DNA from: Acidobacteriota bacterium
Lineage (GTDB): Bacteria > Actinomycetota > Acidimicrobiia > Spongiisociales > UBA5794
Length of the DNA stretch: 10,759 nt
Assembly (NCBI GenBank): GCA_022574065.1
Contig: JACZST010000040.1
Coordinates: 1-10,759, forward strand
Direction: 5' to 3'
Shown: piece by piece, positions 1 through 7,001 of the stretch
Layout of the letters: the number at the start of each line of letters is the position of its first letter
Numbering within the stretch: the first letter of the stretch is position 1
The notes under the pieces: model-generated
Told to the model about the DNA's origin: nothing
Databases searched by the model: none
The model's input: the letters and a program-made list of their open reading frames with translations, nothing else
Translations under genes and position numbers: made by a program

Positions 1-782
1 TCGAGGCGGTTGTAGATCACACTTGCGATGAGCGGTCGGTCCTCTTCCACGCCCGCTTCCCGCTGGATGAGCGATGCCAAGATCAGCACCTCGTACGTGC
101 TCAACCCGAGTTCATCGAAGCGCGACGAGTCAACATCGCTGGTCCGGTGCACCATCTCGTCTGCCATCATTTGAAGGATCTCCCTCGGCTGGGTGTCCTC
201 GCCGACCTCGTATCGTGCGGGGTACAACAGGCCCTCCCACCTGGTCAGCTCGTCGATGCCTTCCCGCGCCTCTGTGGGAAGCAGCGGAGAGGTGACCCAC
301 CCTTCACGCAGCGCAACCGCAAAGTCTTCGACCTGCTTGCCGGTCTGTTCGGCAAGGCTCTCGATAGCGGCGGCCACGGTGACACCTTCGAGCACGATGA
401 CGCTTTGGTTGAACGCATCCGGGCCCTCAACGAGGCGGGCGGCTACGTCCTCTGGCCTCATGCCGGTCTCGAGGTGGTAGGTCCCCGGCTTGAGTTGGGA
501 TGCCACACCCTGCTTCTCGACAACGCGTGACAGGTCTCGCGCCGGGACCACACCGGCTTCCTCCATCGAGGCGGCGATGCTGCGAGCCGATGCCCCGTTT
601 GGTACCTCGACGGTCACTTCGATGCCAAGGACGATCGTCGTCGTCACCGGCGCTGCGGCCGTCACCGCTCCAGCAAGGAGCCTCCCAACCAGGAACACGG
701 CGGCGACGCCTGCGACCAGGAGCATGGCTACGACGAGGACCCGAAGCAGGGTCCGGTCACGCTTGGTCGTCTCCATCGTCAT
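1..782 (-). CDS. mltG: Endolytic transglycosylase MltG (YceG-like), 5' part, cut by left window edge
   Basis: MltG is a membrane-anchored lytic transglycosylase that cuts nascent peptidoglycan strands and is thought to end glycan elongation. I translated 260 uninterrupted residues before the window ends. Residues 1-11 are short and basic. Residues about 12-40 form one hydrophobic membrane segment, so the rest should lie outside the cytoplasm. A LysM-like region follows, containing KPGTYHL at 98-104. Then come the family motif WEGLLYPARYEV at 182-193 and the catalytic-region motif LASLIQREAG at 235-244; Glu242 aligns with the catalytic Glu of E. coli MltG (E218). The sequence breaks off at VIYNRL, so about 80-130 C-terminal residues are missing. 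The start is ATG at 782, preceded by AGGCGG with 7-nt spacing; ATG at 776 is an in-frame alternative. The start lies inside the end of ruvX, which suggests translational coupling. In Mycobacterium aroE follows (from memory). Confidence 0.93.
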   Translation of the reverse strand, partial: MTMETTKRDRTLLRVLVVAMLLVAGVAAVFLVGRLLAGAVTAAAPVTTTIVLGIEVTVEVPNGASARSIAASMEEAGVVPARDLSRVVEKQGVASQLKPGTYHLETGMRPEDVAARLVEGPDAFNQSVIVLEGVTVAAAIESLAEQTGKQVEDFAVALREGWVTSPLLPTEAREGIDELTRWEGLLYPARYEVGEDTQPREILQMMADEMVHRTSDVDSSRFDELGLSTYEVLILASLIQREAGVEEDRPLIASVIYNRL

Positions 783-1191
783 CGTGCATCCGCCTGTCGA
801 GATAGCTCTGCAACATGACTGCCGCCGCTACCTTGTCTCGCACGTCTCGTCGCCGGCGGCGACGGACTCCACCCTCGATCAGGGCATCCTCCGCGGTAAC
901 GGTCGTATACCGCTCGTCCTGCAGCAATACCGGCAGACCGGTCTCCTCTGCGACCTCGTCCGCAAATGCCCTGGCCGACCGCGCCGCCTGTCCCTCCTCG
1001 CCGGAGAGCAGCAGCGGCAGCCCAACGACGACACGTTCGACGGCAAACTCGGTGACCAGCGAGCGCAGCGCGACTGGGACGTCGGCGACACGCCGGTCGA
1101 TCACCGAATGCGGTGTGGCAATGGTACCGGTGGCGTCCGATACCGCGACTCCGATGCGACGCTCCCCATGGTCGAGGCCGAGGATCCTCAA
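757..1191 (-). CDS. ruvX: RuvX/YqgF-family Holliday-junction-resolvase-like protein (pre-16S rRNA nuclease)
   Basis: The protein has 144 residues, the normal length for the RNase H-fold YqgF/RuvX family, which is linked to 5' maturation of 16S rRNA and, in some species, Holliday-junction resolution. The N-terminus MRILGLDHGERRIGVAVSD carries catalytic Asp7. VVVGLPLLLSGEEG at 54-67 is the second family motif. QDERYTT at 91-97 supplies Asp92 and Glu93. RDKVAAAVMLQSYL at 118-131 carries the last acidic residue, Asp119. All expected acidic residues are present. The start is TTG at 1191, forming TTGA with the alaS stop; this is the only start that keeps the conserved MRILGLD opening. Upstream ribosome-binding sequence is weak (AGGA 2 nt away), so coupling to alaS is likely. 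Oddities are six Arg in a row (110-115) and an acidic tail (HDDDGDD) whose DNA doubles as the mltG initiation region. Confidence 0.95.
   Translation of the reverse strand: MRILGLDHGERRIGVAVSDATGTIATPHSVIDRRVADVPVALRSLVTEFAVERVVVGLPLLLSGEEGQAARSARAFADEVAEETGLPVLLQDERYTTVTAEDALIEGGVRRRRRRDVRDKVAAAVMLQSYLDRRMHDDDGDDQA
790..795 (-). promoter_or_regulatory. Shine-Dalgarno for mltG inside ruvX
   Basis: AGGCGG on the minus strand ends 7 nt before the ATG at 782. It favours this start over the ATG two codons later (776). Both the site and the start codon lie within the last codons of ruvX, where they encode its acidic C-terminal tail. Confidence 0.5.
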
Positions 1192-3809
1192 CGTCCTGTG
1201 AGGGCCTCACGCGCCGCGGCCTTTGCCTCGCGGAGCGCATCGTCGATCCGGTCCCCCGCCGGACCACCGGCCTGGGAGAGGTGCGGATCCTTGCTACCGC
1301 CGCCACCCAGGGTTTTGGCAGCGGCTGAAATCAGGTCACCAGCCGATATCCCACTTTTCACGAGGTCCTCGGACACGAACGCAATGATGGCTCCCGTTCC
1401 TCCTGTAGTTGACCCGAGCACCCCGATGCCCGACGGCATCCTGTCCCTGACCTGAAAGGCGAGTGCCCGCAGCGCGTCGCCGGTCAGCGCGTCCTGTTTG
1501 GCGACGAGTATGGAATAGCCGTCGACCTCCTCGACCTGATCGAGGAGGCTGGCCGCGGTCTCGCTGCGAGCTTCCTGTTCAAACTGCTCGACCCGGTCCG
1601 CCATGGCCTTGCTATTGAGGGCCATCGCCTCTGCCGCCTCTACCAGCCGTGCCGGCTGAGCGCCGAGGGCACCTGCAGCAGCCTCGACATCGCGCCGCAG
1701 CTGTGAGAGATACTGATACGCCGCAGTCCCCGTCACCGCCTCGACCCTCCTCGTGTTTGCGGCAACCGACCCCTCGGTGACCACGATCAACGGACCGATC
1801 TGGCCGGTGCTCGGAACATGGGTGCCGCCGCAGAACTCGGTCGAGTAGTCGCCGGTAGTGACGACCCTGACCTCGTCGCCGTACTTGTCACCGAAGAACG
1901 CCAGTGCACCCATCGCCTCCGCCTCGTCCTTCGTGGTCTCGATGGTGGTGACCTGGGCATTCTCGATCACCCGCTGGTTGCTGAGCAGCTCGACCTGGCG
2001 AACCTCCTCGGGAGCGAGCCCGGCAAAGTGACTGAAGTCGAAGCGGAGCCGGTCGTCCGCCACCAGCGACCCGGCCTGATGAACGTGATCCCCTACCACC
2101 TCGCGTAGCGCCCAGTGAAGAACGTGAGTACCAGTGTGGTTCTTCCTGATGCGTTCCCGACGTTCATGGTCGATGGCGAGCTCAACGTCCTGGCCTACAT
2201 TGACCGTCCCGTCGGTGACCGTTCCCCGATGACCATGGAGGCCGGGGAGGGTGAACCTGGTGTCGTCGATCTGCACGGTTCCGGTCGGGGTGACGATCCT
2301 GCCGGAGTCGCCGATCTGGCCACCGGACTCGGCGTAGAACGGTGTACGGTCGAGGAAAAGCTCGATCGGCTGGCCTTCCGCGGCGGTCTCGATCGCGTCT
2401 CCAGCGCTGATGATGGCAAGGATCCGCCCGGTCCCGGTCTCCTCCTCGTACCCGACGAACTCCGTCGGGTGGACACCGTCGAGCAGGGTTCGATACGCAT
2501 CGGAGGCGGCCGCTTCGTCGCCACCCCTGTAGGCCGCCCTGGCCCGGGTTCGCTGCTCATCCATCATCCGATCGAAATCGGCGAGCTCGACCTGGTAGCC
2601 GCGCTCGGTCACGATCTCCTCGGTCAGCTCTATGGGAAATCCGAACGTGTCGTGCAGCTTGAACGCGGTCTCCCCCGCCAGGGTGTCGCCGGATCCGATT
2701 CCTTCCAACGCCTCGTCGAGCAGCTGGCTGCCGGCGCGCAGGGTCCGACGAAACTGCTCCTCCTCCCTGGTGACCATGGTGGTGATCGCATCTTGATTGG
2801 CGGCAAGCTCCGGGTAGGCCTGCCGCATGACATCGACCGTTGCCGCGATCAGCGGCGGCATGATCAGGTCATCGACACCGAGGAGGAAGGCGTGACGCAC
2901 CGCCCTCCTGATCAGTCGGCGCAGCACGTAGCCGCGACCTTCGTTGGAAGGAACCACCTTGTCGCCAATCAGGAAGGTTGCGGTGCGCCCGTGATCGGCC
3001 ATGATGCGCAACGAGACATCGGTTGGCTCCGTGTCACCGTATCTCACCCCCGTCTCGTTTTCGGCGGCGGCGAGCACCGGCCGAATGACGTCGGTGTCGA
3101 ATACTGCATCGACCCCTTGGAGCACGGTGGCCAGGCGCTCCAGGCCGGCTCCGGTGTCGATGTTCTTTGCAGGAAGGTCCCCGACCACGTGGTAGGGCTC
3201 GTCCTGGATGAACTGCATGAACACCAGGTTCCAGATCTCCATGTGTCGCTCGTCGTCGACGGCGGGGCCCCCCGCTTCGCCGTACTCGGGCCCCTTGTCG
3301 AAGAAGATCTCGGAGGATGGTCCCGCCGGGCCGGGGACGCCCATCTGCCAGAAGTTTTCTCTATCCAGCCGCTGGACGCGCTCCGGTGGCACACCAACCC
3401 CGTCGATCCAGATGCCGGCCGCCTCGTCGTCGGAGATATGCACCGTGTACCACAGCCGCTCGGGATCGATCCCGTAGCTCTCGGTGATGAGCTCGTATGC
3501 CCAGGCAATGGCCTCCTCCTTGAAATAGTCGCCGAAGGAGAAGTTGCCGAGCATCTCGAAAAACGACAGATGCCGCTGCGTGGTCCCGATGATGTCGATG
3601 TCGCTGGTCCGGCCTACCTTCTGCACGGAAACGGCCCGCGGGTAGGGAGGAGGCTCCTCCCCGAGCATGTAGGCCTTGAACGGCACCATCCCGGCACCGG
3701 TGACGAGCAGAGTCGGATCCAGCGGTATCAGCGACGATGAGGGCACGATGGTGTGTCCGCGGGCGGCAAAGAAGTCGATGAAGACGCGCCGAATCTCGTT
3801 GGAATCCAT
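1188..3809 (-). CDS. alaS: Alanine--tRNA ligase (AlaRS)
   Basis: This enzyme charges tRNA-Ala in the cytoplasm and clears mischarged Ser and Gly. Its 873 residues match the full-length bacterial enzyme. The class II aminoacylation domain (about 1-250) holds FEMLGNFSFGDYFK (84-97), ENFWQMGVPGPAGPSSE (151-167) and IWNLVFMQF (192-200). The tRNA-recognition region follows. The editing domain contains RTPFYAESGGQIGDSG (488-503). Zinc ligands are His558 and His562 in HTGTH, then Cys660 and His664 in CGGTH. The C-Ala/DHHA1 domain ends with GGGGSKDPHLSQAGG (835-849). The ATG at 3809 fits the family N-terminus (EIRRVFIDFFAARGH). No Shine-Dalgarno is visible, and a -10-like TAACCT ends 6 nt upstream, suggesting a leaderless mRNA. 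The usual KCVR of motif 1 reads KVGR here (64-67), and the GPCGPCSE cysteines are replaced by Ala and Ser. It heads the alaS-ruvX-mltG unit. Confidence 0.98.
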   Translation of the reverse strand: MDSNEIRRVFIDFFAARGHTIVPSSSLIPLDPTLLVTGAGMVPFKAYMLGEEPPPYPRAVSVQKVGRTSDIDIIGTTQRHLSFFEMLGNFSFGDYFKEEAIAWAYELITESYGIDPERLWYTVHISDDEAAGIWIDGVGVPPERVQRLDRENFWQMGVPGPAGPSSEIFFDKGPEYGEAGGPAVDDERHMEIWNLVFMQFIQDEPYHVVGDLPAKNIDTGAGLERLATVLQGVDAVFDTDVIRPVLAAAENETGVRYGDTEPTDVSLRIMADHGRTATFLIGDKVVPSNEGRGYVLRRLIRRAVRHAFLLGVDDLIMPPLIAATVDVMRQAYPELAANQDAITTMVTREEEQFRRTLRAGSQLLDEALEGIGSGDTLAGETAFKLHDTFGFPIELTEEIVTERGYQVELADFDRMMDEQRTRARAAYRGGDEAAASDAYRTLLDGVHPTEFVGYEEETGTGRILAIISAGDAIETAAEGQPIELFLDRTPFYAESGGQIGDSGRIVTPTGTVQIDDTRFTLPGLHGHRGTVTDGTVNVGQDVELAIDHERRERIRKNHTGTHVLHWALREVVGDHVHQAGSLVADDRLRFDFSHFAGLAPEEVRQVELLSNQRVIENAQVTTIETTKDEAEAMGALAFFGDKYGDEVRVVTTGDYSTEFCGGTHVPSTGQIGPLIVVTEGSVAANTRRVEAVTGTAAYQYLSQLRRDVEAAAGALGAQPARLVEAAEAMALNSKAMADRVEQFEQEARSETAASLLDQVEEVDGYSILVAKQDALTGDALRALAFQVRDRMPSGIGVLGSTTGGTGAIIAFVSEDLVKSGISAGDLISAAAKTLGGGGSKDPHLSQAGGPAGDRIDDALREAKAAAREALTGR

Positions 3810-3815
3810 TCGGCG

Positions 3816-3821
3816 AGGTTA
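3816..3821 (-). promoter_or_regulatory. Putative -10 element for leaderless alaS transcript
   Basis: The minus strand reads TAACCT, then six bases (CGCCGA), then ATG of alaS. TANNNT followed by a 6-nt discriminator is the usual actinobacterial -10 geometry, and it places +1 on the A of the ATG. No good -35 is seen (CAGGCC at 17-bp spacing), and no Shine-Dalgarno precedes the ATG. Both are compatible with leaderless initiation. The element sits in the largest gap between genes in the window. Confidence 0.45.
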
Positions 3822-3825
3822 GCCC

Positions 3826-3844
3826 CAGGGCCGTTTCGGGCCTG
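3826..3844 (-). repeat. Short inverted repeat in rarA-alaS gap
   Basis: A 19-base hairpin with arms CAGGCCCG and CGGCCCTG, an AAA loop and one C-C mismatch: seven paired bases in all. It lies between the rarA stop and the putative alaS -10. No T tract follows on either strand, so it is a poor intrinsic terminator. It could weakly attenuate rarA read-through, bind a regulator upstream of alaS, or be chance in GC-rich DNA. The other bases of the 92-bp gap show no further motif that I recognise. Confidence 0.35.
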
Positions 3845-3901
3845 AGCCGCGGCACCTACCGTGCTGGGATTGGCGACCTCACCGCTGCGATTCGTGGCAG
3901 G

Positions 3902-5230
3902 TCACCGATGTTTGCCGAGGATCTCGTCGATCACGCGGAGACGGTCGGCCACCGCTGCCTCGTCTCCGGCGTCGGACGGGTGGTACAGGCTGGTGTCGAC
4001 GCCGTCTGGCAGGTACTGCTGGGGAATCACCCCCGCCGGGTCGTCGTGCGGGTACCGATATCCGACCCCGATCCCCATCTCGCGCTCGCCGCTCGTCGCC
4101 CCCGAGGCCAGGTGAGCCGGGACATCGGCACCAGGGGTGTGCTGCACCGTGTCGCGGGTGGCGGTGATCGCGGTTGCCACCGAGTTCGATTTTGGTGCCA
4201 TCGCCAGGTATATCGCAGCATGGGACAGTGCGTACGCCGCCTCGGGAAGCCCGATGACCTCGACCGCCCGAAACGCGTCGACCGCCACCCCCAGTGCCCT
4301 GGAGTCGGCGAGCCCGACGTCCTCCGAGGCGAGGATCACCATGCGACGGGCGATGAACTTCGGATCCTCCCCTGCCCCGATCATCGTATGCAGCCAGTAC
4401 AACGTCGCGTCGACATCGGAGCCCCGCATCGACTTGATGAACGCCGAGATCACGTCATAGTGGCGATCACCGCCCTTGTCGTACCGGATCACCCTCCGCT
4501 GCAAGGCCTCGGTGACGTCATCGAGCGCGATCGTGTCGCCGCCCCTTCCTTCGGCGAGGGTGGCGGCAACTTCGAGGGCATTCATCGCCAGCCTGGCGTC
4601 GCCGCCGACCCGCTCGGAGAGCGCTTCCAGCGCATCCTCGTCGATGGCTACGCCGCCGAGCCCCCGTACGGAATCAACGGCGGCTCTGGTGATCAGTTCG
4701 GCTACCTCCTGAGGGGCGAGCGCCTCCGTGCGGAACATCGTCGATCGTGAGATGAGCGGCGAGTTGACCTCGAAGAACGGGTTTTCCGTGGTGGCACCGA
4801 CGAGGATCACGATGCCGTCTTCAACCCCGGGGAGCAGTGCATCCTGCTGCGCCTTGGTGAACCGATGGATCTCGTCGAGGAGCAGCACCGTCTTCCCTTG
4901 GTCCTCCTCGACGCGGCGGGTGGCCATCGCCAGTACCTCGCGAACGTCCTTGACCCCTGCCGACGTTGCGGAGAGCTGCTCGAATCGTGCCCCGCTGTTT
5001 GATGCCACCAATCGGGCCAGTGTGGTCTTCCCCGAACCCGGTGGGCCCCACAGGATCATCGACACCGGTTTGCCGGCCTCGACCATGGTGCGGAACGCGG
5101 CGCCCTCGGCGAGCAGATGCTGCTGACCGACCACCTCGTCTAGGGAGACCGGTCGCATCCGTGCCGCCAACGGGGCGTTGGCGCGGCGGCGCTGTGCTCG
5201 CTGCTCGGAGAACAGGTCTGGCTCAGTCAC
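3902..5230 (-). CDS. rarA: Replication-associated recombination protein A (RarA/MgsA/WRNIP1 family AAA+ ATPase)
   Basis: RarA is a clamp-loader-like AAA+ ATPase acting at stalled replication forks and single-strand DNA gaps. From GTG at 5230 it has 442 residues, the usual length. Visible motifs are LAARMRP...VVGQQHLL (21-40), Walker A GPPGSGKT (62-69), Walker B LLLDEIHRF (116-124), sensor 1 GATTENP (145-151), arginine-finger SPLISRS (Arg162), and sensor 2 GGDARLAMN (Arg213). The C-terminal MgsA domain shows DKGGDRHYDVISAFIKSMRG (251-270), RRMVILASEDVGLAD (295-309) and YRYPHDDPAGVIPQQYLPD (391-409). I chose 5230 because DLF then falls close to the N-terminus, as in relatives. A GTG ten codons upstream (5260) is also open. 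The gene overlaps aspS by 8 bp (38 bp with the longer start), so it is probably co-transcribed with it. From memory, Mycobacterium has the homologue (Rv2559c) between aspS and alaS too, but with genes in between. Confidence 0.95.
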   Translation of the reverse strand: MTEPDLFSEQRAQRRRANAPLAARMRPVSLDEVVGQQHLLAEGAAFRTMVEAGKPVSMILWGPPGSGKTTLARLVASNSGARFEQLSATSAGVKDVREVLAMATRRVEEDQGKTVLLLDEIHRFTKAQQDALLPGVEDGIVILVGATTENPFFEVNSPLISRSTMFRTEALAPQEVAELITRAAVDSVRGLGGVAIDEDALEALSERVGGDARLAMNALEVAATLAEGRGGDTIALDDVTEALQRRVIRYDKGGDRHYDVISAFIKSMRGSDVDATLYWLHTMIGAGEDPKFIARRMVILASEDVGLADSRALGVAVDAFRAVEVIGLPEAAYALSHAAIYLAMAPKSNSVATAITATRDTVQHTPGADVPAHLASGATSGEREMGIGVGYRYPHDDPAGVIPQQYLPDGVDTSLYHPSDAGDEAAVADRLRVIDEILGKHR

Positions 5231-7001
5231 CCGGTGTCTCTGCTGCGGCCCATTCGGCACGGACCTCGTCCCTGATGTCGATGCCGAGATCCCGGAGCTG
5301 CTCCTCTTCGACCGGCGACGGCGATCCGGTCAGGGGATCGGCCCCAGATTGCGTTTTAGGGAACGGGATCACCTCGCGAATGTTTGGCGTGTCTTGGAGG
5401 ATGGCGACGAACCGATCGATCCCGATGGCGAACCCGGCGTGCGGAGGCGTTCCGTAACGCAACGCCTCGAGGAACCAGCCAAAGCGCTCTGTCGCATCCT
5501 CGGTGCTGATGCCGAGGATGTCGAAAACCTGCGCCTGCACGTCCGGGTCGTGGATCCGTACCGACCCCGAGCCAAGCTCGGATCCGTTGACGACCAGGTC
5601 GTAGGCCTTGGAGAGGGCGTGACCGGGGTCCTGACGCATCTGGTCAACGTCGACGGGTGCGGTGAACGGGTGGTGGAGCGGTACCCAGTCCCCGTCGTCG
5701 TTGCGTTCGAACACCGGGAAGTCGACCACGAACAGGTAGGCCAGCTCGTCGTGATCATCTGGCTGACCGAGGTCGAGGCGCAGCCGGCCGAGCACTTCGA
5801 GAGCGGTCTTCTGCTCATCGGCGACGATCAGCAGCACGTCGCCTGCGGTGGCCTCGAGACCCTCCTTGAGCGATTGCTGCTCGGCATCGGCGAGGAACTT
5901 GACCACAGGTGAACGCAGCGAACCGTCATCTTCGACTACAAGCCATACCAAACCCTTCGCCCCGAGTTCCTGAGCTCGAGCCACCAGGGCGTCCAGCTTT
6001 GACCGCGAGGCGCCGAGCGCCCCTGCGTTGATACCGCGGATCGTCCCGCCCGCCTCGAGCACATCGGAGAAGGCCTTGAATTCAGAGGCGGCGAACGCCG
6101 CTCCCAAATCCTTGATCTCCATCCCGAACCTGATGTCGGGCTTGTCCGTGCCGTAGCGGCTCATCGCCTCGTGCCAGGTGAGGCGAGGGAACGGGAGCGG
6201 AGGTTCGAAATCGCGCAGCGTCGCCGTGACCCGAGAGGCGATCTGCTCGAGCGTCGCCAGCACCTCTTCCTGCCCCCAGAACGATCCCTCGAAGTCGAGC
6301 TGAGTGAATTCGAGCTGCCGATCGGCGCGTGTGTCCTCGTCGCGGTAGCAGCGGGCCACCTGGTAGTAGCGCTCGACGCCGGCAATCATCAGGAGTTGCT
6401 TGAACAGCTGCGGCGACTGGGGTAGTGCGTAGAAGCTGCCTTTGCGCAGTCGGGAGGGTACGAGCATGTCACGTGCGCCCTCTGGCGTGGAGGCGATCAG
6501 CGTCGGTGTCTCCACATCGAGAAATCCCTGCTCGTCCATCACCCGGCGCATGGCAGCGATCGCCCGGGACCGAGCAACCAGATTGTCCGACATCGTCGCC
6601 CGGCGCAGGTCCAGATATCGGTATTCGAGGCGCAGCGCCTCGTCGATGTCGATGCGGTCATCCAGCTGGAACGGAAGCGGTTCCGAGGGGCTGAGGACCA
6701 CGAGCGATGAGGCGACGACCTCCACCTTCCCGGTTGGGAGGTCCGGGTTGACCGTCCCCTCAGGTCGGTCTCTGACCGTCCCGGTAAGCGACACGCAATA
6801 CTCGAGGCGCAGGCCGTGGAGTGTTTCCTCGTCTGCCGGGGCATCCTCGGGATTGAGCACGACTTGGACCAACCCGGTCGAGTCGCGCAGATCGATGAAG
6901 ATCACCCCTCCGTGATCTCGCCGGCGATTCACCCAGCCGGCAAGCATCACCTCGGTCCCGGCGTCGTCACCGCGCAGGGTCCCGGCCCCGTGGGTCTTCA
7001 T
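5223..7001 (-). CDS. aspS: Aspartate--tRNA ligase, bacterial type; sequence suggests non-discriminating Asp/Asn form
   Basis: This class II synthetase charges tRNA-Asp. Counting from ATG at 7001 gives 592 residues, the usual bacterial length. An N-terminal OB-fold anticodon-binding domain carries RRRDHGGVIFIDLRD (26-40). Motif 1 is around GFLDVETPTLIASTPEGARD (159-178), followed by QSPQ (195-198). Motif 2 is CYRDEDTRADRQLEFTQLDF (218-237). The bacterial GAD insertion spans about 280-415, and motif 3 is GFAIGIDRF (523-531). The start forms ATGA with the hisS stop and gives the same N-terminal length as E. coli AspRS. An in-frame ATG at 7016 has a better Shine-Dalgarno (GGAAGGG, 8 nt away) and cannot be excluded. 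His30-Gly31 matches enzymes reported to charge both tRNA-Asp and tRNA-Asn, where E. coli has Leu-Gly. That would imply Asn-tRNA(Asn) is made by GatCAB, which is outside the window. Confidence 0.97.
   Translation of the reverse strand: MKTHGAGTLRGDDAGTEVMLAGWVNRRRDHGGVIFIDLRDSTGLVQVVLNPEDAPADEETLHGLRLEYCVSLTGTVRDRPEGTVNPDLPTGKVEVVASSLVVLSPSEPLPFQLDDRIDIDEALRLEYRYLDLRRATMSDNLVARSRAIAAMRRVMDEQGFLDVETPTLIASTPEGARDMLVPSRLRKGSFYALPQSPQLFKQLLMIAGVERYYQVARCYRDEDTRADRQLEFTQLDFEGSFWGQEEVLATLEQIASRVTATLRDFEPPLPFPRLTWHEAMSRYGTDKPDIRFGMEIKDLGAAFAASEFKAFSDVLEAGGTIRGINAGALGASRSKLDALVARAQELGAKGLVWLVVEDDGSLRSPVVKFLADAEQQSLKEGLEATAGDVLLIVADEQKTALEVLGRLRLDLGQPDDHDELAYLFVVDFPVFERNDDGDWVPLHHPFTAPVDVDQMRQDPGHALSKAYDLVVNGSELGSGSVRIHDPDVQAQVFDILGISTEDATERFGWFLEALRYGTPPHAGFAIGIDRFVAILQDTPNIREVIPFPKTQSGADPLTGSPSPVEEEQLRDLGIDIRDEVRAEWAAAETPGD

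Noticed and set aside
490..1455. 321-residue plus-strand frame across mltG, ruvX and alaS
   Set aside because: It crosses three genes that are well supported on the other strand. Its composition is rich in Arg, Ser and Pro, as expected of a mirror frame, and no family motif is visible.
2115..3740. 541-residue open frame on the plus strand, antisense to alaS
   Set aside because: It lies in exact codon register opposite alaS, where plus-strand stops require TTA, CTA or TCA sense codons, which are rare in GC-rich genes. The translation has no recognisable domain, while alaS is complete with every motif.
3826..3844. Intrinsic terminator after rarA
   Set aside because: The hairpin is real but short and mismatched, has no T tract, and runs into the putative alaS promoter. 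I list it only as an inverted repeat.
3810..3901. T-box, riboswitch or attenuator leader for alaS
   Set aside because: The gap is only 92 bases, with no T-box consensus, no leader peptide with Ala codons and no terminator/antiterminator pair.
3908..4750. 280-residue plus-strand frame antisense to rarA
   Set aside because: Same register effect as for alaS. The rarA reading has Walker A, Walker B and sensor motifs, while this frame has none.
5178..5912. 244-residue plus-strand frame antisense to aspS and the rarA start
   Set aside because: In codon register with aspS, with no domain and no credible ribosome-binding or promoter context.
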